Assembly (NCBI GenBank): GCA_019686145.1
Contig: JADGHK010000018.1
Span: forward strand, 1-14,472
DNA: 14,472 nt
Direction of reading: 5' to 3'
Origin: Bryobacteraceae bacterium
Lineage (GTDB): Bacteria > Acidobacteriota > Terriglobia > Bryobacterales > Bryobacteraceae
A model generated the notes under the pieces. That model saw only the letters and a program-made list of their open reading frames with translations. It had not been told where the DNA came from and searched no databases. Numbering within the stretch: the stretch's first letter is position 1; each line of letters starts with the position of its first letter. The position numbers were made by a program, and so were the translations under genes. Positions 1 to 6,931 of this stretch are shown here, piece after piece.

Positions 1-202
1 GATTCACAACGGAGGGAGCCTGCTGATTATCGAGCACAACCTCGACGTCATCCGCGCCGCGGACTGGATCATTGATTTAGGGCCGGAAGGCGGCGAAGGC
101 GGAGGACGCATCGTTGCGGAAGGCACGCCGGAATTCGTCTCCAGCGTGCCTCAATCTCATACGGGCAAGTACCTGGCCAGCCGCCTCGCGCAAGTTCGTT
201 GA
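1..202 (+). CDS. uvrA: UvrA excinuclease ATPase subunit, C-terminal fragment
   Basis: Only the last 66 residues of this gene are in the window; the reading frame begins at base 2 and ends with TGA at 200-202. The segment reads SLLIIEHNLDVIRAADWIID followed by LGPEGGEGGG and RIVAEGTPE, the very conserved end of the second ABC ATPase domain of UvrA, including the switch-histidine region (IEHN). UvrA is the damage-recognition ATPase of nucleotide excision repair; it loads UvrB on DNA lesions in the cytoplasm. The short tail after GTPE ends in KYLASRLAQVR, as is usual. The gene runs toward the convergent membrane-protein gene, with only 5 bases between the two stop codons and no visible terminator in the gap. 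The bulk of the gene lies outside the window, so integrity cannot be judged. Confidence 0.95.
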   Translation, partial: IHNGGSLLIIEHNLDVIRAADWIIDLGPEGGEGGGRIVAEGTPEFVSSVPQSHTGKYLASRLAQVR

Positions 203-207
203 GAGGC

Positions 208-1002
208 TTACGCTGGAAGCAGAACCGTTTCCCGCTGTCGTCCCATCCATCCTCCGAACGCTGCGGCAAGGGCCGCCACAAGGAGGCCGATAAAGGTCCA
301 GAAGGCCGCCTGTCCTAGTTTTTCACTTGCTGTTTCAGCTGCCTGGGTCGCCTGCGCGATGTTCTGGTCCAGTATTGCCTCGGCTTTGGCTCGATCGACA
401 TTTCTTTGGGACATAATCGCCTGAATTGCGGCTTCACGAGCTGGCGAACCGGCCTGAGTGACATCCTTTAGCTGTTGACGTGAGGGCAGGCCGCCCGACG
501 CCACTGCGCCCTGAATCGTTCCTCCGAGAATGCCTACTGTGCCGCCAATCAGACCGCCGACCGCGGTTGTCAGCAGGTAGGCCGAGATCAATGTCGCTAA
601 GCCCCAAGTTACGATGCCATGCAGCGCGGCGTCGCCCCTGCGTGCCACGCCTGAAAGCCGGGCTGCCACCCATCCTCCGACAAACAGAGCGATCAGACTG
701 CTGATGATGAACCAGATCGCTGTGCCTATTCCTAGTCCTGCCCACGGGTTTGGCTGTGTTGGGTCGAAAGCAGTCGCGCCAACAGCGATGCCCAGGATGC
801 TGAGCATCAGGTGAACCACAAGCGCTACAACCACACCGGCAAAAACTGCGCCCCAAGAGATGCGGCGAAACCGCATTCCCCAGCTCTCAGCGGCGGCGAT
901 AGCTCGGTTCGTTTCGCGGGCTTCGATTTCTGCGGCCGTCGCTCGCTCCCTTTGACGGGCTTCGTCCTGGCTAATCGGTCTGTCGTACGTTTCGTCCGCC
1001 AT
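208..1002 (-). CDS. Four-helix membrane protein (PhnA-like/YrzE-like type), function unknown
   Basis: The 264-residue protein has a hydrophilic N-terminus rich in Ala, Glu and Arg (residues 1-46), then hydrophobic segments at about 49-75, 90-115, 128-163 (long, Gly-rich) and 232-254. A soluble, probably helical loop of about 60 residues lies before the last segment. The stretch RRISWGAVFAGVVVALVVH resembles inner-membrane proteins often annotated 'PhnA-like' or as small TIGR04086/YrzE-like membrane proteins; I recognise the style, not a function. The ATG at 1000-1002 is preceded by AAGGAGA (1008-1014 on this strand), which fixes the start. The gene stands alone: convergent with uvrA and divergent from the TPR operon, with about 160 bases in between for both promoters. 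It may be a stress-related membrane protein, but nothing in the sequence proves that. Confidence 0.8.
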   Translation of the reverse strand: MADETYDRPISQDEARQRERATAAEIEARETNRAIAAAESWGMRFRRISWGAVFAGVVVALVVHLMLSILGIAVGATAFDPTQPNPWAGLGIGTAIWFIISSLIALFVGGWVAARLSGVARRGDAALHGIVTWGLATLISAYLLTTAVGGLIGGTVGILGGTIQGAVASGGLPSRQQLKDVTQAGSPAREAAIQAIMSQRNVDRAKAEAILDQNIAQATQAAETASEKLGQAAFWTFIGLLVAALAAAFGGWMGRQRETVLLPA

Positions 1003-1165
1003 GTTCTTCTCCTTGTCATACAGCTCCGTCCGTCTCTCGGAGAAGGAAAAATTTTCCCTGTCGGAGCCGACTGGAGCCTTTTTCGCAGGCCCCCTCCGTT
1101 AATCTGCACTTTGTCTTCCATTTTTCATTTCCAGAGCGCCCGCACTTCACTGCAGGGACTAGAAT

Positions 1166-2386
1166 GTGGGTATGAATCTTCTTCTCCCCGGGGTGCTGTT
1201 CCTTCTGCTGCAGGCCGGCGATCAGAATGCCCAGGGGTTGAAGGCTCTTGAAGAACAGCGATACGCGGACGCGGCGGCCCACTTTCAAAAGGCAATCGAA
1301 GCGGATCCCAAAGACTACTCCGCCCATTTCCATTTCGCGCTCGCCTGCAGCTTTCTCGAGCGCGACGAAGAAGCGATTCTCTCCTATCGAAAAGTTCTCG
1401 AACTGAAGCCGGGTCTTTACGAGGCGGAATTAAACCTTGGAATGGTCTTAGTTCGAAACAGGCGCTTCGCCGAGGCGGTCGAACCTCTAAGGGCGGCCCA
1501 CGAAAAGAAGCCCGGAGAAGTGCGCCCGGCGTATTATCTTGGAGAAGCTTTGTTCGGGACGGAGCAATTTGCAGAGGCGGAAAAGTTTTATCAGGCTGCA
1601 GCGGCGGCGGACCCGAAGTTTGGACCTGCCGTGGTTGGAATCGCCCGGGCGAAGGCGCGGCAGGGGCAGCTCGACGAGGCGGCGGCAGTTTATCAGAACG
1701 CCTCTGCCATTGATCCCTCTTTGAAGGAAGCGGTTCTGGAACTGGCAGCCATTTACGAGGCAAGCAATCAGCCTCGGAAAGCCATCGAGATTTACCGGCA
1801 GTTTCCTGAGAATCCCGCCGCCCGGGAACGCCTCGGAGATCTGCTGGTGAAAGTAGGGGAAGATGCGGAGGCCGTCCCTCACCTGGAGTTCGCCGTGAAA
1901 AATTCGCCCACCGCGGCCAACCGTCTCGCCCTCGCTCAGGCCTACTTGCGCCTCAAACAGCCGGAGAAGGGAATCAGCCTTCTTGCGGAGGTTGTTGCAT
2001 CCGAGCCGGCGAATTATGATTTGCGCATGTTCTACGGCAGGACGCTCAGGGACCAGAAAGACTACCAGGGCGCCGCGCGGCAGTTTCTCGAGGCAACGAA
2101 GCTCAAGAACGATTCCGCCGAGGCATTTAGCGAGCTTGCCGTAGTGCTGATACTGTTGGACGCTTACCCTCAGGCACTTGGAGCGCTGGATCGTGTTCAG
2201 GCTGTCGGAGGCGAGAAGCCGGGACACGTTTATTTTCGGGCAGTGATCCTCGACCGCATGAAGCAGTATGAGCCCGCCCTTGCGGCCTATCAGCGCTTCC
2301 TCACGATGAGTGAAGGGAAGAGTCCAAATGAAGAGTTCAAGGCACGACAGCGAATCAAGGTGATTCAGAAGGAACTGCGTCGATGA
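1166..2386 (+). CDS. Secreted or periplasmic tetratricopeptide-repeat protein
   Basis: The protein has 406 residues from GTG 1166; AGGGA at 1154-1158 lies 7 bases upstream and supports this start, while an in-frame ATG at 1172 would give 404. The N-terminus (LLLPGVLFLLLQAG) is a short hydrophobic signal-like segment with no positive charges, probably cleaved near residue 22. The rest is an almost continuous solenoid of about ten or eleven TPR-like units of 34 residues. Clear examples are the units containing RYADAAAHFQKAIEADP, EEAILSYRKVLELKPGLYEA and DEAAAVYQNASAIDPSLKEA, with the typical A8/A20/P32 pattern. TPR solenoids bind peptides or assemble complexes; there is no catalytic domain. It is the first gene of a three-gene operon: its TGA overlaps the next ATG (ATGA, 2383-2386). 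The operon partners are small secreted helical proteins, so this protein may be their scaffold. That role is an inference. Confidence 0.85.
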   Translation: MGMNLLLPGVLFLLLQAGDQNAQGLKALEEQRYADAAAHFQKAIEADPKDYSAHFHFALACSFLERDEEAILSYRKVLELKPGLYEAELNLGMVLVRNRRFAEAVEPLRAAHEKKPGEVRPAYYLGEALFGTEQFAEAEKFYQAAAAADPKFGPAVVGIARAKARQGQLDEAAAVYQNASAIDPSLKEAVLELAAIYEASNQPRKAIEIYRQFPENPAARERLGDLLVKVGEDAEAVPHLEFAVKNSPTAANRLALAQAYLRLKQPEKGISLLAEVVASEPANYDLRMFYGRTLRDQKDYQGAARQFLEATKLKNDSAEAFSELAVVLILLDAYPQALGALDRVQAVGGEKPGHVYFRAVILDRMKQYEPALAAYQRFLTMSEGKSPNEEFKARQRIKVIQKELRR

Positions 2387-2823
2387 TGATGCGAAGTTTC
2401 TCTCTTTTCATCATGCTAACAGCGGCGGCGCTGCCTGTTTGCGCGGATCTGTCGGCGGTCCTCGGAGAACCCAAGCTTGTAGACCGGTCGAAGAAGGCTC
2501 TCGAGCATGGCGAGCAATGTCTGGAGGCAGCACGATCCGCCTGGCGGGAGGGCGATATCAAACGGATGGAAGGCTTGCTCGAAGAAGTGAAGCAGTCGGT
2601 GGATCTGGCGCTTCAATCTTTGAAAGAGACCGGGAAGCATCCGAGCAAGCTGCTGAAGCACTACAAGCGCGCGGAGTTGAAGACGCGCGAGCTCGAAAAG
2701 CGCCTGCAGAACTTTGCCCAGGAGACGTCGTTGGACGAGCGCGCGTTGATTGAAAGTGTCAGCCGTCACGTGGGTGAAGTCCATGAAGACTTCCTGCTGG
2801 CCGTAATGAGCCGAAAGAGATGA
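2383..2823 (+). CDS. Small secreted helical protein, function unknown
   Basis: The 146-residue protein begins with three Met codons (ATGATGATG); AAGGAA at 2369-2374 sits 8 bases before the first, inside the end of the TPR gene. Residues 1-21 form a signal peptide (RSFSLFIMLTAAALPVCA), with the likely cleavage after Ala21. The LPVC element is a poor lipobox, so a lipoprotein is possible but less likely. The mature part is charged and predicted all-helical, with heptad-like segments around GLLEEVKQSVDLALQSLKE and RAELKTRELEKRLQNFA. I do not recognise a named domain. Its last 60 residues resemble the same region of the next gene product in charge pattern and hydrophobic spacing, which suggests an old tandem duplication. 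Translational coupling to the TPR protein suggests the two work together in the periplasm. Confidence 0.75.
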   Translation: MMMRSFSLFIMLTAAALPVCADLSAVLGEPKLVDRSKKALEHGEQCLEAARSAWREGDIKRMEGLLEEVKQSVDLALQSLKETGKHPSKLLKHYKRAELKTRELEKRLQNFAQETSLDERALIESVSRHVGEVHEDFLLAVMSRKR

Positions 2824-2829
2824 GGTTTG

Positions 2830-3477
2830 ATGATGAGATGGCTGCCGGTCGTACTATCGTTCGCGCTCCTCACCGTTCCCTCACACGCACAGCGCGATTT
2901 TCTCACTGCCGATGAAGCGGATCAGGTGCGTCTTGTTCAGGAGCCCAATGAGCGCCTCAAGCTGTATACGGAGTTCGCGAAGCAGCGGCTCAAGCTGCTG
3001 GAACAGCTGATGGCTAAGCCGAAGCCCGGAAGATCGGTGATGATTCGCCAGACACTCGATGAATACACCGAGATTATCGACGCGATCGATACAGTTGCCG
3101 ATGACGCGCTCCGCCGGAAGCTCGATATTCAGGCCGGCATGAAAGAGGTTGCAAAGGCCGAGGAGGAAATGCTCAAGATTCTGCGGAGAATTGAGGAATC
3201 GCAGCCGCAGGACCTGGACCTCTACCGGTTCGCCTTGAAGACGGCCATCGACACCACGGAAGACAGCGTCGAGTTAGCGAATCAGGACCTTGGGGAGCGA
3301 AGCGCGGAAGTTGCCGCACGCGAGCAGCGCCGCAAGAAGGAACTCGAGGAGATGATGACGAGCGCCGAGGTCGCCGCCCGTCGCAACGCCGAACAGAAAG
3401 CGGCCGAAGAAGAGAAGAAGCAGCAGAAGAAGCGTCCCAGCTTGCTGCGAAAAGGCGAGCAGAAAAAGAATCCCTAG
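2830..3477 (+). CDS. Secreted helical protein with long charged C-terminal tail, function unknown
   Basis: The protein has 215 residues from ATG 2830; TTG 2827 and ATG 2833 are also in frame. TGAGG at 2821-2825, made by the stop of the previous gene, is the only Shine-Dalgarno-like element and favours 2830 or 2833. A signal peptide (RWLPVVLSFALLTVPSHA) ends before QRDF. The mature protein is almost wholly helical: a bundle-like region of about 140 residues, then a long highly charged segment (Glu/Lys/Arg/Ala, with runs such as KKELEEMM and AEEEKKQQKKR) that should be a single helix or coiled coil ending in a basic tail. No known domain is recognised. It is the third gene of the operon, 6 bases after the preceding stop. 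The likeness to the preceding protein is visible by eye only and needs profile comparison. Confidence 0.75.
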   Translation: MMRWLPVVLSFALLTVPSHAQRDFLTADEADQVRLVQEPNERLKLYTEFAKQRLKLLEQLMAKPKPGRSVMIRQTLDEYTEIIDAIDTVADDALRRKLDIQAGMKEVAKAEEEMLKILRRIEESQPQDLDLYRFALKTAIDTTEDSVELANQDLGERSAEVAAREQRRKKELEEMMTSAEVAARRNAEQKAAEEEKKQQKKRPSLLRKGEQKKNP

Positions 3478-3577
3478 TTCCTGTGCAACAGGCTTGTCCG
3501 CCCGGCCGGGAACGTCCGGCAAGTAGCCGGCTGAGGAATGCAGGGAAGGGAAAACAGAGACCTCGGCGGGAGAAGAG

Positions 3578-3605
3578 AGGCCGGGCGCCATTCAGTACCC
3601 GGCCT
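3578..3605 (-). terminator. Hairpin between convergent genes, possible bidirectional terminator
   Basis: A perfect 8-base inverted repeat (AGGCCGGG at 3578-3585 and CCCGGCCT at 3598-3605, 12-base loop) begins 8 bases past the stop of the minus-strand OmpA-like gene and about 100 bases past the stop of the plus-strand operon. On the minus strand it is followed by a pyrimidine-rich stretch (CTCTCTTCTC), not a clean T run, so intrinsic termination may be weak. A smaller CCGGC/GCCGG hairpin lies at 3516-3530. Confidence 0.4.
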
Positions 3606-3613
3606 GAAGTCCA

Positions 3614-6391
3614 CTAAAAGATCGTGGTCGATCGGAACCGGATGGTTATGATTGCCTCAGACGTCAAGCCTGCGGCATTCCGTACCGTCAGCCGGATTGG
3701 ATAATCGCCGAATGTGCCAGCGAGGATGACGCGGGTGATCGGCTGGCCTTGGTCCATCACCGCGGCTCCGGTCTGCAGCGGTTCCCAGAGATAGGTGAGC
3801 TGCCCGCCGCTCGGATCCGACGACTGGCTGCCATCGATGGTCACCTGACGGCTGAAGGTCTCAAGAATCGGCCCGCCCGCAATCACCGCTGTCGGAGGTT
3901 CAGGCTGAAGCACGGTCACCTGAATCGTGCAGGTGGCGGGCGACGTGCCCGGTGCGCCAGTCGCAGTGAGGGTGTAGGTGGTTGTCGCTGTCGGCTGGAC
4001 AGTGATCGGCTGGCCCAGGGGAACGCTTCCCGGTCCCGGGGAGACCGAGATTGCGGTCGCGTTCTGAGCGGTGTAAGTCAGGGTTACCGGCTGGCCGGGC
4101 GCCGGCGAAGTGGCCGGATTCGCAGCACAGGCAACCAGCGTTGGGGCGGGAGCGGACGGCACGTTCACCGTGATGGTCACGCTCGTAGAAACTTGCCCCT
4201 GCGCGTTTGTAGCGGTCAAGGTGTAGGTCGTCGTTTCCGTCGGCTGAACAGTCTGGGTCCCGGTGTTGCTCACCGTCCCGAGGCCCGTGATCTGCACCGA
4301 GGTCGCGTTTTCGACGGACCAGGCCAGCGTTGAGGACTGGCCACGGTCGATCGTCGTTGGCGAAGCCGAGAAGTTCGTTACGCGAGGTAATCCCTCAGCC
4401 GGTGATTGCTGCACCGTAACCGTGACGGACTGGCTGATCGTGCCGGCGGAATTCCGGGCGGTGAGAATGTAAGTGGTGGTTGCAGTTGGCGACACGCTCG
4501 ACGAGCCGGACCGGGGATCGACCTGGCCGAGCCCGCTGATGATGACCTCATCGGCGTTATTGACCTGCCAGACCAGAGTGGAAGCTTCACCCGCCCGGAT
4601 CGAAGGCGGATTGGCGACAAAGCTCACGATCTGCACAGGCTCAACCGAAGCAGACCTGGTCGTGACAGTTACCGTATCGATGCCCTTGGCGCCCCTGTCA
4701 TCCGTCACAGTCAGGCGGAAGCTGTAGCTCTGGCCTTCTTCCGCGGTGAATGTCGGGCGAGCCGTATTCGCTCCGCTGAGCGCAACGGCAGGGCCGGCGA
4801 TCTGAACCCACTCGAACGTAATCGGATCACCCTCGGGGTCAAACGATCCGGAGCCGTCCAGTGCGACCTGTCCCGCCGGGACGCCAATCTGGTCGGGGCC
4901 GGCATCGACAACAGGCGCGCCATTTCCGGTCCGTACCTGACGGGTCAGAGTTTCGTAACGGATTCGCGGAACGTCGGTCGGCACCGGACGATCGGTCTCC
5001 ATGTACTGCTTGGGCGCCAAGAAGTTGCCGAACTGGAGACCTACAGCGACGCGTCCGTACGCGTTGTTCGAAACGAGGGTCTCGTTAAACCCGCCGTCCA
5101 GCGTGACGGCAATTCGTTCGGTAATCGGCTGGACCAGCCGGAAAGTTCCGCCGGGCTTGTCGTCGCCGCCAAAGCGGGACAGGTAACCGACGTTGCCCTC
5201 GGCGTACGCCCGGCCCCAAAGGCCGATCGTCGCGCTGACGCCTGCCTGGTCAACGATGCGGAGGTAGGTTTCCTCGAAGACGTTCGGGCTCAGAGCACGC
5301 CGCGCCAGGACATCCTCCCTCATGAATCCCTTTGTGCCGAACGCGCCGATGCGGCCCCGGCTGAAGAGGTAGTCCAAAGTGAGGGCAGCCTGACCAAGGG
5401 TTCCTCCGCCAAGATTATTGGTGCGAAAGTCGACGTGCTTGAAGCTCGAAAACAGACCGGCCTGGAAGCGGCTCACAGGACGTGCGACAAGGCCGAGGTC
5501 AAACTGTCCCTCGTGACGATCCTGCCACCGCATGTACTCGCCCTGAGCCTGCACCGCGAAAAGATCCTTGAACGGCGCGAAGTATCTCGCCCGGCCCGAC
5601 ATGGTGAAGTCGCCGTCGTTCGTCGGACCAACGTTAATGCCGAGAATTGCGAAACGCTTCTCACGCGACGCATCGATCGCGTCCTTTGCAATCTTGCTGG
5701 TTTCCTCCGCACTCAGCGGACGCGGGAGGTCTGTCACCTGCTGACGGAGTCCGGACTGTGCCGCGCGCAGCTCATCGACATCCTTGCGCAGCCGGTCATT
5801 CTCGGCTTTCAAATCCCGCAGCATGTTTGCGATTTCGTCAAGCTTGTCGAGCCGCTTGAGAATCGCCTCGCAGCACTCCGTCTGTTTCTTCAGCAGCTCA
5901 TCGAGCCCGTGCATCGCGTCACGGATACCGCCGTCACCGATCGTACGGCCCTGCCCGTCGGTGACGGTGAGGGTCACACGACGGTTCATCCAGCGTTGCA
6001 GCTTTGCCCGTTCCGCTGGCCGGCGGTCCGAGCCATACTTCGAATTGGTTTCGCCCTCTGATGCTGTCGTGATCTGGCTGGGGCGGGCGCCGTACTTCAC
6101 GAGAAAGTCCCGCACTGTATTCGCGCGGGCAAGCCCCAGCTTGTTGTTATACGGATTTGATCCGATCCAATCGGCGTGTCCTACGATTCTTACCTTGTAA
6201 TCTGGATTCTTCTGCAGAAGCTCGGCAAGCCGGAGCAGGCTCGGATATCCGTCCGAGAGGACGGAGGAATTGAATTCAAAGTTAATCTCTTCCCAGTCAT
6301 CCGGCCGAGCCGTAGTTTCCAGCCCTTGTGACCAAACTGACGAGATTAGAAGAGAGGACAGCAGCAGCAACCTCAATGCCTTCTTCGACAT
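3614..6391 (-). CDS. OmpA-coiled coil-beta barrel-PKD/Ig outer-membrane protein, inverse-autotransporter-like
   Basis: The protein has 925 residues. The start is ATG 6389-6391, because GAGGAG (6399-6404) lies 7 bases upstream and a proper signal peptide follows (KKALRLLLLSSLLISSVWS). An upstream in-frame start would add 19 residues and put them before the signal peptide. Domains: OmpA-type peptidoglycan-binding domain at about 35-145 (GHAD with Asp74, LARAN with Arg89, the usual 15-residue spacing of the diaminopimelate-binding pair, ending WMNRRVTLTV); a coiled coil at about 155-222 with vicinal Cys173-Cys174; about 12 amphipathic beta strands at 246-460, the last (GRVAVGLQF, ending Phe454) resembling an outer-membrane beta signal; PKD at about 494-578; three Ig-like repeats at about 586-661, 669-743 and 750-828, sharing PTxTTTYxLTA; and a final PKD-like domain at about 833-919. 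Ig repeat 3 has a probable disulfide, Cys755-Cys821. OmpA domains normally follow the barrel. Here the order resembles intimin/invasin, suggesting a peptidoglycan-anchored barrel that exposes adhesive domains outside the cell (inference). Confidence 0.85.
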   Translation of the reverse strand: MSKKALRLLLLSSLLISSVWSQGLETTARPDDWEEINFEFNSSVLSDGYPSLLRLAELLQKNPDYKVRIVGHADWIGSNPYNNKLGLARANTVRDFLVKYGARPSQITTASEGETNSKYGSDRRPAERAKLQRWMNRRVTLTVTDGQGRTIGDGGIRDAMHGLDELLKKQTECCEAILKRLDKLDEIANMLRDLKAENDRLRKDVDELRAAQSGLRQQVTDLPRPLSAEETSKIAKDAIDASREKRFAILGINVGPTNDGDFTMSGRARYFAPFKDLFAVQAQGEYMRWQDRHEGQFDLGLVARPVSRFQAGLFSSFKHVDFRTNNLGGGTLGQAALTLDYLFSRGRIGAFGTKGFMREDVLARRALSPNVFEETYLRIVDQAGVSATIGLWGRAYAEGNVGYLSRFGGDDKPGGTFRLVQPITERIAVTLDGGFNETLVSNNAYGRVAVGLQFGNFLAPKQYMETDRPVPTDVPRIRYETLTRQVRTGNGAPVVDAGPDQIGVPAGQVALDGSGSFDPEGDPITFEWVQIAGPAVALSGANTARPTFTAEEGQSYSFRLTVTDDRGAKGIDTVTVTTRSASVEPVQIVSFVANPPSIRAGEASTLVWQVNNADEVIISGLGQVDPRSGSSSVSPTATTTYILTARNSAGTISQSVTVTVQQSPAEGLPRVTNFSASPTTIDRGQSSTLAWSVENATSVQITGLGTVSNTGTQTVQPTETTTYTLTATNAQGQVSTSVTITVNVPSAPAPTLVACAANPATSPAPGQPVTLTYTAQNATAISVSPGPGSVPLGQPITVQPTATTTYTLTATGAPGTSPATCTIQVTVLQPEPPTAVIAGGPILETFSRQVTIDGSQSSDPSGGQLTYLWEPLQTGAAVMDQGQPITRVILAGTFGDYPIRLTVRNAAGLTSEAIITIRFRSTTIF

Positions 6392-6426
6392 CTCTGATCT
6401 CCTCAAAATTTCTCCCGTGAAAATGC

Positions 6427-6459
6427 TTGTTTGCTTTCTTCTATTCATCGAGCAAACAA
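6427..6459 (-). promoter_or_regulatory. Inverted repeat in the leader of the OmpA-like gene
   Basis: TTGTTTGC (6427-6434) and GCAAACAA (6452-6459) form an 8-base inverted repeat with a 17-base spacer, 36 bases or more upstream of the start codon of the OmpA-like gene. It could be an mRNA leader hairpin or an operator. AT content here is clearly above that of the flanking genes, as expected for a promoter region shared with rnpB, but I find no convincing -35/-10 pair for the minus strand. Confidence 0.3.
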
Positions 6460-6526
6460 ATCTGCTCTCTTTAGCTGCGACTTGATATACGCCGCGATAC
6501 TAAACAAATCATAACAATTTGTGTGA

Positions 6527-6532
6527 GATAAT
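6527..6532 (+). promoter_or_regulatory. Probable -10 element of rnpB
   Basis: GATAAT matches the sigma70 -10 consensus at five of six positions and lies 4 to 7 bases before the predicted 5' end of RNase P RNA. The surrounding 60 bases are AT-rich. No good TTGACA-like element is found at 16-18 bases upstream, so the call rests on position and the -10 alone. Confidence 0.45.
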
Positions 6533-6535
6533 GTA

Positions 6536-6929
6536 GAAGAGGCTGCCGGACGGGTGGCCGCTGTGCAATCGTTAACAATTGCGCGGAGGAAAGTCCGGTC
6601 TCCGAAGGGCAGCGTGCCGGCTAACAGCCGGGAGGGCTCGCTCAAAGCGGGCTTTACGGATAGTGCCACAGAAAATATACCGCCGGCCGGCGCAAGCCGG
6701 GCGGTAAGGGTGAAAAGGTGCGGTAAGAGCGCACCGCGGATAGAGTAATCTGTCCGGCAGGGTAAACCCCACGCGGAGCAAGACCAAATAGGGGAGGAGG
6801 AGTGGCCCGCTCCGTTTGACTTCCGGGTAGGTCGCTAGAGCCTGGCAGTAATGTCCGGCCCAGATGAATGGCCACCGCCCTTCGTAAGGAAGGGTACAGA
6901 AACCGGCTTATAGTTCGGCAGGCCTCCTA
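6536..6929 (+). ncRNA. rnpB: RNase P RNA, bacterial A type
   Basis: This is the catalytic RNA that removes 5' leaders from pre-tRNAs. All the conserved blocks are present in order: GGAGGAAAGTCCGG near 6585, AGGGTGAAAAGGTGCGGTAA and GAGCGCACCGCGGA near 6708-6740, GGTAAAC at 6761 (the L15 loop whose GGU pairs with the tRNA CCA end), GGAGCAAGACCAAATAGGG near 6775, AGATGAATGGCCACC at 6862 and ACAGAAACCGGCTTATAG at 6896-6913. Helix P1 closes the molecule: GAGGC/TGCCGGA (6539-6550) pairs with TTCGGCA/GGCCTC (6914-6926) with one bulged G. Ends are estimated from P1, giving about 390 nucleotides, normal for type A. The 3' end lies about 3 bases from the stop codon of the convergent racemase gene. Confidence 0.97.
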
Positions 6930-6931
6930 TA

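Noticed and set aside
1045..1057. GGAAAA/TTTTCC palindrome between the divergent genes as an operator
   Set aside because: It is short and AT-homopolymeric; it may arise by chance and no second copy was seen.
2434..2445. LPVC in the signal peptide of the first small secreted protein as a lipobox
   Set aside because: Position -1 is Val and -2 is Pro, which does not fit the usual lipobox; signal peptidase I cleavage after VCA fits better.
4406..6061. A 551-codon open frame on the plus strand, antisense to the OmpA-like gene
   Set aside because: The opposite frame encodes clear domains with a signal peptide and ribosome binding site. The antisense product is Arg-rich and low in recognisable structure, as expected of a mirror frame in GC-rich DNA.
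6482..6501. TTGATA as the -35 element of rnpB
   Set aside because: It lies 39 bases from the GATAAT -10 candidate, far too distant.
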